Assembly: GCA_020637235.1 (NCBI GenBank)
Contig: JACJWG010000011.1
Location: 62,001-126,000, forward strand
Length of the DNA stretch: 64,000 nucleotides
Direction of reading: 5' to 3'
Origin: Acidimicrobiaceae bacterium
GTDB lineage: Bacteria; Actinomycetota; Acidimicrobiia; Acidimicrobiales; Ilumatobacteraceae
Part shown: positions 47,119-55,478 of the stretch, one piece after another
Numbering within the stretch: position 1 is the first letter of the stretch
How the letters are laid out: each line of letters opens with the position of its first letter
Translations under genes and position numbers: made by a program
The notes under the pieces: generated by a model
What the model was told of the DNA's origin: nothing
Databases searched by the model: none
What the model saw: the letters and a program-made list of their open reading frames with translations, nothing else

Positions 47119-48537
47119 ATGATGCAGCGCCACCACTTTGTGCGTTCGTCTCGCCGCTCGTTCCGCGCGTGGCTCGGCGCGATCGCCCTCGCCGCCGTGG
47201 TCGCCGCGCCCGTCGGTGGGGTGCTCGACGTGTCGCCCGCCCCGGTGCAGGCGGCCGACGGCCTCGGCGCCGGCGGGGAGTACCACCCGCTCGCACCGGC
47301 GCGCATCTACGACTCGCGATCGGTGTCGCCGGTCAACGAGGCCGCACCCGGCCCGAAGCCGGCGACCCCGGCGCAACCGACGTTCGACATCGGCCTCCTC
47401 GGTCTCGGCGGCATCCCGGCGAATCCCGACGACGTGCTCGCCGTGGTGGTCAACATCACCGTCACCGAACCCACCGCCGGCGGCTGGCTGAACGCCTACG
47501 GCTCGGGCGCCGGCAGCAGCGGCCTGGCGTCGATCGTCAACTTCGCCGCCGGCCAGACCGTGCCGAACCTGGCGATCGTCCGTCCCGGCGCCAACGGCAA
47601 GCTGACGGTGAAGCTGTTCACCCAGAGCGCGTCGGCGACGGCACACGTGATCGTCGACGTGTTCGGCTGGTTCTCCACGTCCGGTTTCGTCGAGGCCTCG
47701 CCGACCGACGCCGGCGCCCGCCTCATCCCCATCGAGCCGGGCCGCATCCTCGACACCCGCGACGGCGGCGGGCCGCTCGGCCAGGCCGGTCGGCGCACGA
47801 TCACCATCCGCGGGGCCACCCTGAAGACCGGCCAACAGTTGCCCGCCGGTGCCGACGTCGTCGGCGTCGTGCTCAACGTCACCGGCATCAACACCGAGTC
47901 GTCGTCCACCGGCACGTTCCTGTCGGTGGTGCCGGAGTTGGCAGCCGGTGCTGCGCCGGGCACGTCGAACGTCAACCTCGCCCGCGGCCAGATCAAGCCC
48001 AACATGGTGATCGTGCCAGTGAACCCGGCTGACGGCAGCGTCACGATCTTCAACCACGCCGGCGCGGCACACGTGGCCGTCGACGTCGCCGGCTACCTCA
48101 CCACCACGGCGCCGGGTGAGCGCGCGGGGCGTGTGGTGCCGCTCACCGCGCCCTATCGCGTGTTCGACACCCGGGAGGCGCAGTGGGGAGCGGTCGCGCT
48201 GGGCCCGGGGCAGGCCGAGGACTGGAGCTTCGCCGACTTCGTCGCCTCGGTGAAGATCGACGGCGTGCACGTCGGTGCACAGAGCGCCGTGATCGGCAAC
48301 CTCACCTCGGCCGAGTTGAAGCGCCAGTTCGCCGCGACGCCGGTGAGCAGCTACCTCACCGTGTACCCGGCGGGTCAGGCCCGGCCGGAGTCGTCCAACC
48401 TCAACACCACCGAGGGGACGCCGGTGCCCAACCTCGCGATCATGAAGTACGGCGCCGACGCCACGGTACGTGTGTTCAACCTCAACGGGTTCACGCACTA
48501 CCTGTACGACGCGAGCGCCGTCGTGCTCGCCGACTGA
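47119..48537 (+). CDS. secreted protein made of three 'DTR ... VDVxGW' modules
   Basis: A 472-residue exported protein with a signal peptide (RAWLGAIALAAVVAAPVGGV, ending near VQAADG). It has three tandem modules of about 130 residues, opening LAPARIYDSRSVSPV, IEPGRILDTRDGGG and TAPYRVFDTREAQ, and closing HVIVDVFGWFSTSG or HVAVDVAGYLTTTA. The same module forms the C-terminal half of the SpoIID protein at 30.8 kb, so a shared wall- or glycan-binding role is suspected. No named domain is asserted. It follows the Trm112-like gene by 20 bp. Confidence 0.8.
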   Translation: MMQRHHFVRSSRRSFRAWLGAIALAAVVAAPVGGVLDVSPAPVQAADGLGAGGEYHPLAPARIYDSRSVSPVNEAAPGPKPATPAQPTFDIGLLGLGGIPANPDDVLAVVVNITVTEPTAGGWLNAYGSGAGSSGLASIVNFAAGQTVPNLAIVRPGANGKLTVKLFTQSASATAHVIVDVFGWFSTSGFVEASPTDAGARLIPIEPGRILDTRDGGGPLGQAGRRTITIRGATLKTGQQLPAGADVVGVVLNVTGINTESSSTGTFLSVVPELAAGAAPGTSNVNLARGQIKPNMVIVPVNPADGSVTIFNHAGAAHVAVDVAGYLTTTAPGERAGRVVPLTAPYRVFDTREAQWGAVALGPGQAEDWSFADFVASVKIDGVHVGAQSAVIGNLTSAELKRQFAATPVSSYLTVYPAGQARPESSNLNTTEGTPVPNLAIMKYGADATVRVFNLNGFTHYLYDASAVVLAD

Positions 48538-48548
48538 TCGCCGAGCCA

Positions 48549-48607
48549 TCGAGCTCGTACCGAGCTCGTATCGAGCCCGTGTCGAGCTGGATCGAGCCCG
48601 TGTCGAG
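48549..48607. repeat. degenerate 11-bp tandem repeats
   Basis: Five degenerate copies of CGAGCTCGTAC-like 11-mers (CGAGCTCGTAT, CGAGCCCGTGT and variants) start just after the secreted repeat protein stop at 48537. No function is evident; the array lies in the gap before the broken FG-GAP gene. Confidence 0.65.
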
Positions 48608-48691
48608 GCGGCAGGCGCCGCGTTCCGTTCACGAGACGTTCGTCGGAGGTTGGCTTGTCGAGCGGTGCCGTGGTCCTCATGATCGACGGCG

Positions 48692-50629
48692 ATGCTGGAG
48701 TCGATCGAGTCGCGACCGCGTGGCGCCCGGTCGCGACGCCGGCGAGCGCACGCCCTGGCGGTGGCCGCGCTCGCCGGGACGGCATGGATCGGGACGCTGT
48801 CGTCGGGGGCGGAGCACTCGGCGGCGGTGGGTCCGGGATGCGCGGTCGACCCGTCGGGGCTGATCGGTTGGTGGCGGGGACAGGACGAGCTCGCAGCCGA
48901 GGTCGGCCCCTGATCTCACCTGGCGACAGCGGGTCTGTCGACGCCCGGTGCGTCGCGGTCTCGTGATGAGGCCGGATGACGCGCCCTCGGCGAGCGGACT
49001 GCCGACGGTCGGTGCGGGCGTGAGCGTGGTGGTTTGCGTCCTGACGTCGCGGCGGCGACCTCGACGTCCAGACGTTGATCTCACGGTGGGGACGACCCGA
49101 CGGCGGACGATCACGCACGGAGCTTCGCCGCGACTCGATCCGTCTGGCGTGCCACGTGGTCGACCGATGACACCACCACGCCGCCCCGCTCGAGCTGCGC
49201 GCCGCGTGCCGCAGGTGCTCGACGGCGACTGGCAACCACGTCGCGCCACGTGGACGCCACGGCCGCACTGTCTACCCTCGACGGCGTGGAGGTGGCGACG
49301 GTGCCGTCGCAGGCGGGACCCTCGAGCCGGCGGACGGTGTCGCGCCGCGCATCGGCGCCAGCGGTGGCCTCGACCATCGTTCGCGCATGAGGGTTCGATC
49401 GACGAGCTGCGGCCGTGTTCGCGCGAGCGCCTCGACGCCACTGAGGTCGCGGCGATCGTCGCTGCTGGCGCCGACGGATCTGGTGATCCCGCCGCGAGTC
49501 GGGTGCGGCTGAGTGCGCCCAGCCGCTGGCGGCGACGGCTTCGGGTACTGGGTCGCGATCGACGGCGACACCGTGGCCGTGGTGCCACGGCCGACCTGGC
49601 CGGCACCGACAGCGGCTCGGCGGTCGTCGTCGACCGGACGTCGTCGGGCTGGGCGGCTGCGCCGGCGTTCGTGGCCGCCGACACCGCGCCCGGGGACGGA
49701 AAGTTCCGGCGACGCCGTCGCGATCGACGGCGACACCCTCGTCGTCGGTGCTCCGTTCGACGGCGAGGCCGGCACCGGCGCGGCGCCGCCTGGCTGTGTT
49801 CGTACCGCAGCGTCACCGGCTGGACCGAGGAGGCCGAACTGGTCGGCGCCGACACCGCTGAGTTCGACGGCTTTCAGGGCGAGCGTCGCCATCGACGGCG
49901 ACACACTCGTGATCGGTGCCAGCGGCGACGACGATGCCACCGGCTCGGCCTACAGGTCTGGCCGCGGCGCCGGCGGATGGACGGAGCAGGCGGTGCCCGC
50001 GCGGCCGGTGCGGAACCGATCGACCGGTTCGGCGCGCCGGTGGCGATCGACGGTGACACGATCGTGGTCGGCGTGCCGAACGACTCGAACGCCGCGCCCC
50101 TTCGCCGGATCGGCCCGGGTGTTCTCGCGCACCGCGGATCCGGCCGTCTGGGACGAGGTCGCCACACTCGTCGACCCGTCGTCCGCCATCGGCAGCTTCT
50201 TCGGCTGGTCGGTGTCGGCGCACGACGGCAGGGTGTTGGTCGGCAGCCAGCGCGCCGACGACGCAGCGGGCGTCGCGCCACGTCTTCCGTCGGGACGGCG
50301 GTGGGTGGGTGCACGCTGCCGAGTTGCCTGCCACCGATCCGGAGGCCGGCGACCTGTTCGGCATCTCGGTGGCGCTCGGCAGCGACACGGCGGTGGTGGG
50401 CGCCGTCTGGGACGACGACAACGGCGGGTTCAGCGGCACCGTGTGGGCGTTCCGCCGCACCGACGAGATCGTGGGCGCTCGTCGGTCGGCCGATCGACGA
50501 CGCGCTTCGCAGGGATCGCGCGGTTCGAGCGTGGCCTTCGACGGTGACACCGTGGTGGCAGGCTCGCCCGGCGCGACGGTGACGGGGATGGCCGATGCCG
50601 GTGTGATCGACATCGTGCACGCGCCCTGA
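48692..50629 (+). pseudogene. secreted LamG/FG-GAP repeat protein, broken by many frameshifts
   Basis: A start with a signal peptide (RRRAHALAVAALAGTAWIGT) leads into a LamG-like beginning (DPSGLIGWWRGQDELAAEVG). After that, FG-GAP (integrin alpha/beta-propeller-like) repeats are split among all three frames: DGFGYWVAIDGDTVAV, SGDAVAIDGDTLVVGAPFDG, ASVAIDGDTLVIGASGDDDA, RFGAPVAIDGDTIVVGVPND, SFFGWSVSAHDGRVLVGSQR and DLFGISVALGSDTAVVGAVW. Each blade is recognisable, so single-base indels rather than decay are likely. An adhesion-type surface protein is inferred. The end at 50629 is in the frame closing with GVIDIVHAP. Confidence 0.72.
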
Positions 50630-50807
50630 CCTGCGACGGTCCGCCGCACACGGTCGCCGGTGGAGCGACCTCCATGTCGACCACGTCGAGAACCGGCACA
50701 CTCGTGCCGCTTCACGTGGGCTGATCCTCCCGCCACCGGGTGCGGAGCGTGTGCCAGCTGGTACCGGCCCCTTCCAGCCCGTGTTCGTCATTCCTGGAGG
50801 AACCCAC

Positions 50808-52252
50808 ATGTCGTCTCTCGCCCAGCGCCGCGACTACCGCGCCGCCGACCTCCATGGCCCCGTTCGGCCGCAAGGAGATCCATCTCGCCGAGCACGAGAT
50901 GCCCGGCCTGCGCCCTGCGCAAGGAGTTCGGCCCGACCAAGCGCGCTCGCCGGTGCGCGCATCAGCGGCTCGCTGCACATGACCATCCAGACTGCGGTCC
51001 TGATCGAGACCCTGGTCGAGCTCGGCGCCGAGGTGCGTTGGGCCAGCTGCAACATCTTCCACCCAGGACCAGGCCGCCGCCGTGGCTGTGGGACTGAACG
51101 GCACGCCGGACGATCCGCAGGGCGTGCCGGTGTTCGCCTGGAAGGGCGAGACGCTCGAGGAGTACTGGTGGTGCACCGAGCAGATGATGACCTGGCCCGA
51201 CGGTGACGGTCCGAACATGATCCTCGACGACGGCGGCGACGCGACGCTGTTGCTGCACAAGGGTGTCGAGTTCGAGAAGTCGGGCGAGGTGCCCGACCCG
51301 ACCACGGCCTCCAACGCCGAGTTCGCGATCGTGCTCGGTCTGCTGCAGCGTTCGCTGAAGACCGACCCCACCAAGTGGACCCGTATGGCCGCCGGCATCA
51401 AGGGCGTCACCGAGGAGACCACCACCGGCGTGATGCGCCTCTACAAGATGCACGAGCGTGGCGAGCTGCTGTTCCCGGCGATCAACGTGAACGACTCGGT
51501 CACCAAGTCGAAGTTCGACAACCTGTACGGCTGCCGCCACTCGCTCGTCGACGCGATCTGCCGCGCCACCGACGTGATGCTCGCCGGCAAGGTCGCGGTC
51601 GTCGCCGGCTACGGCGACGTCGGCAAGGGGTGCGCCCAGGCGCTGAAGGGCCAAGGGTGCCGCGTCATCGTCACCGAGGTCGACCCGATCAACGCGTTGC
51701 AGGCGGCGATGGAGGGCTACCAGGTGACGCTGATGGAAGACGTCGTGCCGACCGCCGACATCTTCGCCGTCGGCCACCGGCAACGATCACATCATTATCA
51801 CTGCCGAGCACATGCAGGGCATGAAGCACAACGCGATCGTGTGCAATATCGGCCACTTCGACAGCGAGATCGACATGGCCGGCCTCGCCCGCAGCGGCGC
51901 CACCCGCGACGAGCTGAAGCCCGGCACCGATCTGTGGACCTTCGACGACGGCCACTCGGTGATCGTGCTCGCCGAGGGCCGTCTGGTGAACCTCGGCTGC
52001 GCCACCGGTCACCCGAGCTTCGTGATGAGCTGCTCGTTCAGCAACCAGGTGATCGCGCAGATGGAGCTGTTCAACAACCTCGACAAGTACCCGCTCGGCG
52101 TGTACGTGCTGCCGAAGAAGCTCGACGAGAAGGTGGCCGCGCTGCACCTCGACGCTCTGGGCGTCAAGCTCACCAAGCTCACCGACGAGCAGGCCGAGTA
52201 CCTGGGCATCGACCCGAGCGGCCCGTTCAAGAGCGACCACTACCGCTACTGA
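50808..52252 (+). pseudogene. ahcY: adenosylhomocysteinase, frameshifted
   Basis: S-adenosyl-L-homocysteine hydrolase, which splits SAH into adenosine and homocysteine in the methyl cycle. Family sequence appears in order but in changing frames: MSSLAQRRDYRAADL, APFGRKEIHLAEHEMPGL, ALRKEFGPTK, LAGARISGSLHMTIQTAVLI, then from 51082 a clean run with GDGPNMILDDGGDATLLLHK, NVNDSVTKSKFDNLYGCRHS and the NAD site VVAGYGDVGKGCAQ. One extra C near 51774 shifts the frame again before AEHMQGMKHNAIVCNIGHFD. The end PSGPFKSDHYRY is intact. This enzyme is conserved, so sequence error is likelier than loss. GGAGGAA precedes the ATG. Confidence 0.9.
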
Positions 52253-52282
52253 CCGTCCCACCTCGCACCGCCACGCACCGTT

Positions 52283-52325
52283 CTGGTCGCGCACCGTCAC
52301 GCCGAGCGTGACGATGCGCGACCAG
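52283..52325. repeat. 43-bp palindromic element, copy 1
   Basis: The arms CTGGTCGCGCACCGTCACGC (52283-52302) and their near-complement (52306-52325) differ at one position and flank a CGA loop. It lies between the convergent ahcY and YczE genes, 8 bp from the YczE stop. An inverted copy lies at 53026-53068, with 41 of 43 positions identical. Confidence 0.85.
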
Positions 52326-52333
52326 TTCGCGTC

Positions 52334-52993
52334 TCAGGCAGGCACGGTGACGGGGGCGCGGCGCGGCGGCAATGCCAGGCGGGGCAGGAAGACGTGCACC
52401 AGCGGGCCGATGCCGAGGGTGAACGCCACCGTGCCGATGCCGATCGTGCCGCCGAGCGCCCGTCCTGCGATCAGCACCGTCACCTCGATCAGCGTGCGGG
52501 CGGCGCGCACGCTGAGGCCCAGGCGTCCGAGGCCGATCATCAGCCCGTCGCGAGGACCCGCACCGAGGCCCGAGCCGATGTAGAGGCCGGATCCGATCGC
52601 CACCACGACGATCCCGGCGACCAGTTCGAGCGCTCGGAGGGCCACGACGTCGGTGTCGGGGATCAGCGGCATGATCAGGTCGACGGTGATGCCGATCTCG
52701 AGCGCGTTCAACAGGGTGCCGACCCCGGGTCGTTGCCGCAGTGGGATCCACAGCACCAGCAACAGCACGCCGACGCCGACGATCACGTTGCCCACCGAGA
52801 TGCCGGTGAGCTCGGCCAGCCCCTGGTGGAACACGTCCCACGGTGCGGCTCCGAGGTGTGCCTCGATCAGCAGGCTGATGCCGAGGCCGAACATCGCCAA
52901 CCCGGCCACGCACCGTGCGAGGCGGATCGCCCAGTCGGCTGCCGGTGACGAGGGCGTGTAGGGGCGGGTGGAGGTGACGTCGACGTGCGGCAC
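52334..52993 (-). CDS. YczE/YitT-like integral membrane protein
   Basis: A 219-residue protein with five or six membrane helices. The N-terminal AAPWDVFHQGLAELTGISVG and the later GSGLGAGPRDGLMIGLGRLG are the repeated G-x-x-P-x-D motifs typical of the YczE/YyaS/YitT group (RRSRNB-type small transporters of unknown substrate). Flanked on both sides by inverted copies of one 43-bp palindrome. The start at 52993 lies 33 bp from the upstream element. Confidence 0.82.
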   Translation of the reverse strand: MPHVDVTSTRPYTPSSPAADWAIRLARCVAGLAMFGLGISLLIEAHLGAAPWDVFHQGLAELTGISVGNVIVGVGVLLLVLWIPLRQRPGVGTLLNALEIGITVDLIMPLIPDTDVVALRALELVAGIVVVAIGSGLYIGSGLGAGPRDGLMIGLGRLGLSVRAARTLIEVTVLIAGRALGGTIGIGTVAFTLGIGPLVHVFLPRLALPPRRAPVTVPA

Positions 52994-53025
52994 CGGACCG
53001 ACGCTATCGGCGCCGAAAAAGCGTT

Positions 53026-53068
53026 CTGGCCGCGCATCGCCACGCTCGGCGTGACGGTGCGCGACCAG
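53026..53068. repeat. 43-bp palindromic element, inverted copy 2
   Basis: On the minus strand this reads CTGGTCGCGCACCGTCACGC, CGA loop, then the second arm; it is an inverted copy of 52283-52325 with only two mismatches. The shared sequence extends to CCGTT outside the outer arm. It lies between the YczE start (52993) and the stop of the first cytochrome c gene (53090). Confidence 0.85.
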
Positions 53069-53089
53069 AACGGGCGGGTCGAGTGGCGG

Positions 53090-53548
53090 TCAGCCGTCGA
53101 TCATCGATCGCCAGTCGGGGTTGTCCGGTGCGTCGGGCTCCCACGAACGGATGAAGGTCACCACGGCCTTGATCTGCTCACTCGTGAGCGGACCACCGTG
53201 GTCGAGCGAGAACGCGCTCATCTGGCTCCCGGGGATGCCGACGCTGATGAGGGTGCGGGCCTGCTCGTCGGTCGCCGACTGCAGGAACTGCTTGGAGTTG
53301 AGCGCCGGTCCCACGCCACCCTCGCCGTTCAGACCGTGACACGACGAGCAGTTGAACTGCCACACCGTGGAACCTTCGGCGGCGAGGTCGGCGAGTTGCT
53401 CCTCGCGGGCCTCCTCGCGGGTGGTGGGCTCGACCCAGCGGTAGAGCGGGAAGACCAACGCCATCGCCACGAGCAACACGGCGCCGATGGTCATCACCTT
53501 GTTGGTGGACTCCTCGAGTCCCTCGTCGGAGCGGTACTGCAACGGCAT
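53090..53548 (-). CDS. membrane-anchored mono-heme cytochrome c
   Basis: A 152-residue protein with one N-terminal helix (about 18-38, MTIGAVLLVAMALVFPLYRW) and an exported c-type domain: FNCSSCHGLNGEGG with heme attachment C67xxC70H71, later GIPGSQMSAFSLDHGGPL supplying the probable Met ligand, and TSEQIKAVVTFIRSW. It is last in the bc-type operon, after the Rieske gene, whose stop overlaps its ATG by one base. It probably accepts electrons from the Rieske protein or bridges to the ba3 oxidase (inference). Confidence 0.87.
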   Translation of the reverse strand: MPLQYRSDEGLEESTNKVMTIGAVLLVAMALVFPLYRWVEPTTREEAREEQLADLAAEGSTVWQFNCSSCHGLNGEGGVGPALNSKQFLQSATDEQARTLISVGIPGSQMSAFSLDHGGPLTSEQIKAVVTFIRSWEPDAPDNPDWRSMIDG

Positions 53549-54138
53549 CACTCACCCCCTGCGCACGACGGGCCGCGGACCGGCTCGTCGATCGACTCGC
53601 CACCGGGGGCGGCGCCCTCGATCTGCGAGCCGGTGTCGATGTAGAGCAACCCGTCGTCGGTGTTCTCCTCCACCACCCAGCGGTCCATACCGCGCGGTGC
53701 GGGGCCCGCCCGGTACTCGCCGGCACGGTTGAACACCGAGCCGTGGCACGGGCACTCGAACTGCCCGGACGAATCGCACCACGGCACGCGACAGCCGAGG
53801 TGCGTGCACTTCTGCGACAGCGCCACCACCTCACCGTTGATCATGGTGAGGTACGACCGGGCGGCCGACACCTCGACGATGCCGGTCTCGGGCACCGATG
53901 CCTTCGGCAGGGCGCGCACCTTGCCGCCGAAGCCGTTGGTGGCACGAGCCTTCAGCAGGTCCCACGAGGTCCACACGCCGGCACCGGCGATGAGGGCCAC
54001 GCCGGCCATCCAGGTACGGCCGAGGAACGTGCGGCGCTGCATCGTCGCCTGCTGGCAGTCGAGGCAGGGGGGTTCGCCGGGGGCGGGGGTCGTGGACGTC
54101 ACCTTGGGATCCTTCGTCGTCGGTCGATCAGAGCTCAC
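53548..54138 (-). CDS. Rieske [2Fe-2S] iron-sulfur protein
   Basis: A 196-residue protein with a Tat-like signal and anchor (ATMQRRTFLGRTWMAGVALI) and a Rieske domain: CTHLGC (Cys111, His113, Cys116) and CPCHGS (Cys129, Cys131, His132), giving two Cys and two His cluster ligands plus a disulfide pair. In bc complexes it carries electrons from quinol at the Qo site to cytochrome c. It lies between the cytochrome b subunit-IV-like gene and the cytochrome c gene, with overlapping starts and stops. Confidence 0.93.
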   Translation of the reverse strand: MSSDRPTTKDPKVTSTTPAPGEPPCLDCQQATMQRRTFLGRTWMAGVALIAGAGVWTSWDLLKARATNGFGGKVRALPKASVPETGIVEVSAARSYLTMINGEVVALSQKCTHLGCRVPWCDSSGQFECPCHGSVFNRAGEYRAGPAPRGMDRWVVEENTDDGLLYIDTGSQIEGAAPGGESIDEPVRGPSCAGGE

Positions 54139-54709
54139 CGTGCCACTCCTCCCATGGCCAGACCCATCCCCAGTTGGGCCCGCGGAACATGAAGCCGATG
54201 AGTGTGAGGATGATCCAGATCACCATGAACGTGGTGAACGTGGTGATCGCCACCTTGCGGTGACGGGGCTTCACGAAGTTGGAGCGGTCGATGTACGGCA
54301 GTGCGACCAGCCCCATCATGATCGCGCCGGGCACGAGCACGCCGGCCACCAGCGGGTGGAAGCGGGCGAGCAGTTCCTGCAGGGCCGCGAAGTACCACGG
54401 CGCCTTCTCCGGGTTCGGCGTGTTCTGCGGGTTCGCCACTTCGCGCAGCGGGGCGTCGACGAACACCGAGATGACCATCACCGTCAGCAGCGTGACCATC
54501 GCCGCCACTGCGTGGCGCACCAGGAGGTGCGGCCACACCATCACCGTGTCGTCGCGGTCGATCACCTTGCGCTCGCCGGCGATCGGCTTGCCCGGCACGA
54601 CGCCGAGCACCCGCTTGCCGCCGACCACCGTGGGTCGGGACGAGAGTTCGACCGGCACCTCGTCGGGTCCGGGCTGCCCGTTCGGGCTCGAGGGCAGATC
54701 AGTCTTCAT
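54128..54709 (-). CDS. cytochrome b C-terminal (b6f subunit IV-like) protein
   Basis: A 193-residue protein with three membrane helices. NPQNTPNPEKAPWYFAALQE carries the Pro-Glu-x-x-Trp Qo-site motif (PEKAPWYF), a hallmark of the split b6f subunit IV/PetD type rather than one-piece cytochrome b. With the N-terminal cytochrome b gene upstream it forms the quinol-oxidising core. The start overlaps the end of the cytochrome b gene by 11 bp and its own end overlaps the Rieske start. Confidence 0.9.
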   Translation of the reverse strand: MKTDLPSSPNGQPGPDEVPVELSSRPTVVGGKRVLGVVPGKPIAGERKVIDRDDTVMVWPHLLVRHAVAAMVTLLTVMVISVFVDAPLREVANPQNTPNPEKAPWYFAALQELLARFHPLVAGVLVPGAIMMGLVALPYIDRSNFVKPRHRKVAITTFTTFMVIWIILTLIGFMFRGPNWGWVWPWEEWHGEL

Positions 54710-55478
54710 CGATGTCCTCCGCCTGCTGATCGAACATCGCGTCCTTGCGCCAACGCCACAGGTGGATGGTGAGCACCCCCACCAGCGCCAGCGGCAACAC
54801 CGCGACGTGGAGCACGTAGAACCGCAGCAAGGTGGTCTCGCCGACCACCGGCCCGCCGAGCAGCATCTCCTTCACCTGCTCGCCGATGAGCGGCACGTAG
54901 TCGGCCATCTCGGTGCCGACGGTGACCGCCCAGTAGGCCAGCTGGTCCCACGGGAGCAGGTAGCCGGTGAACGACATGAGCAGGGTGAGCAACAACAGCA
55001 CCACGCCGATCACCCAGTTGAACTCGCGCGGCGGCTTGTACGCGCCGCGGTAGAACACCCGGGCCATGTGGGCGGCGACGGCGAGCACCATGAGGTGGGC
55101 CGACCACCGGTGCACGTTGCGCACGTACTGGCCGAAGGCGACCTCGGTCTGGATCGTCTGGATGTTCGTGTACGCCTGGGCCGGCGACGGGACGTAGAAG
55201 AACATCAGGTAGACACCCGATGCGACGAGGCTGCCGAGCAGCACCGTCGAGATCACGCCCAGGTACCACGAGTACCGGAAGTGGATCTCGCGGCGGCGCA
55301 TCTTCACCGGGTACAGGTGGAGCAGGAAGCTCGCCCAGTGCCCGGCGGCGCGATCGCGCGGGGTGACACGCCGGGGGCCCCGGAAGATCGACTTCCCGAC
55401 GGTGGTCTGTCTGGCCTTCTCGATCGCCGAGGGAGGGGCGTCCCCGCGACCGGTGGTGCCGTGGTCCATCACCTTCAT
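54699..55478 (-). CDS. cytochrome b N-terminal (b6-like) subunit
   Basis: A 259-residue protein with four membrane helices. Two heme ligand pairs are visible: HRWSAHLMVLAVAAH (His-x13-His) and LHVAVLPLALVGVLTIH (His-x14-His, the b6 spacing). NIQTIQTEVAFGQYVRNVHR is a typical Qo-side loop. It binds both b hemes of the bc complex. Start codon ATG at 55478 shares bases with the stop of the GltD-like gene (ATGA), so the flavoprotein and cytochrome b are translationally coupled. Confidence 0.92.
   Translation of the reverse strand: MKVMDHGTTGRGDAPPSAIEKARQTTVGKSIFRGPRRVTPRDRAAGHWASFLLHLYPVKMRRREIHFRYSWYLGVISTVLLGSLVASGVYLMFFYVPSPAQAYTNIQTIQTEVAFGQYVRNVHRWSAHLMVLAVAAHMARVFYRGAYKPPREFNWVIGVVLLLLTLLMSFTGYLLPWDQLAYWAVTVGTEMADYVPLIGEQVKEMLLGGPVVGETTLLRFYVLHVAVLPLALVGVLTIHLWRWRKDAMFDQQAEDIDED

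Noticed and set aside
50631..50807. Possible SAH or SAM riboswitch before ahcY
   Set aside because: A GGAGCG stretch is present, but I cannot find the other conserved parts of either riboswitch, and the region is near indel errors. A covariance-model search would decide.
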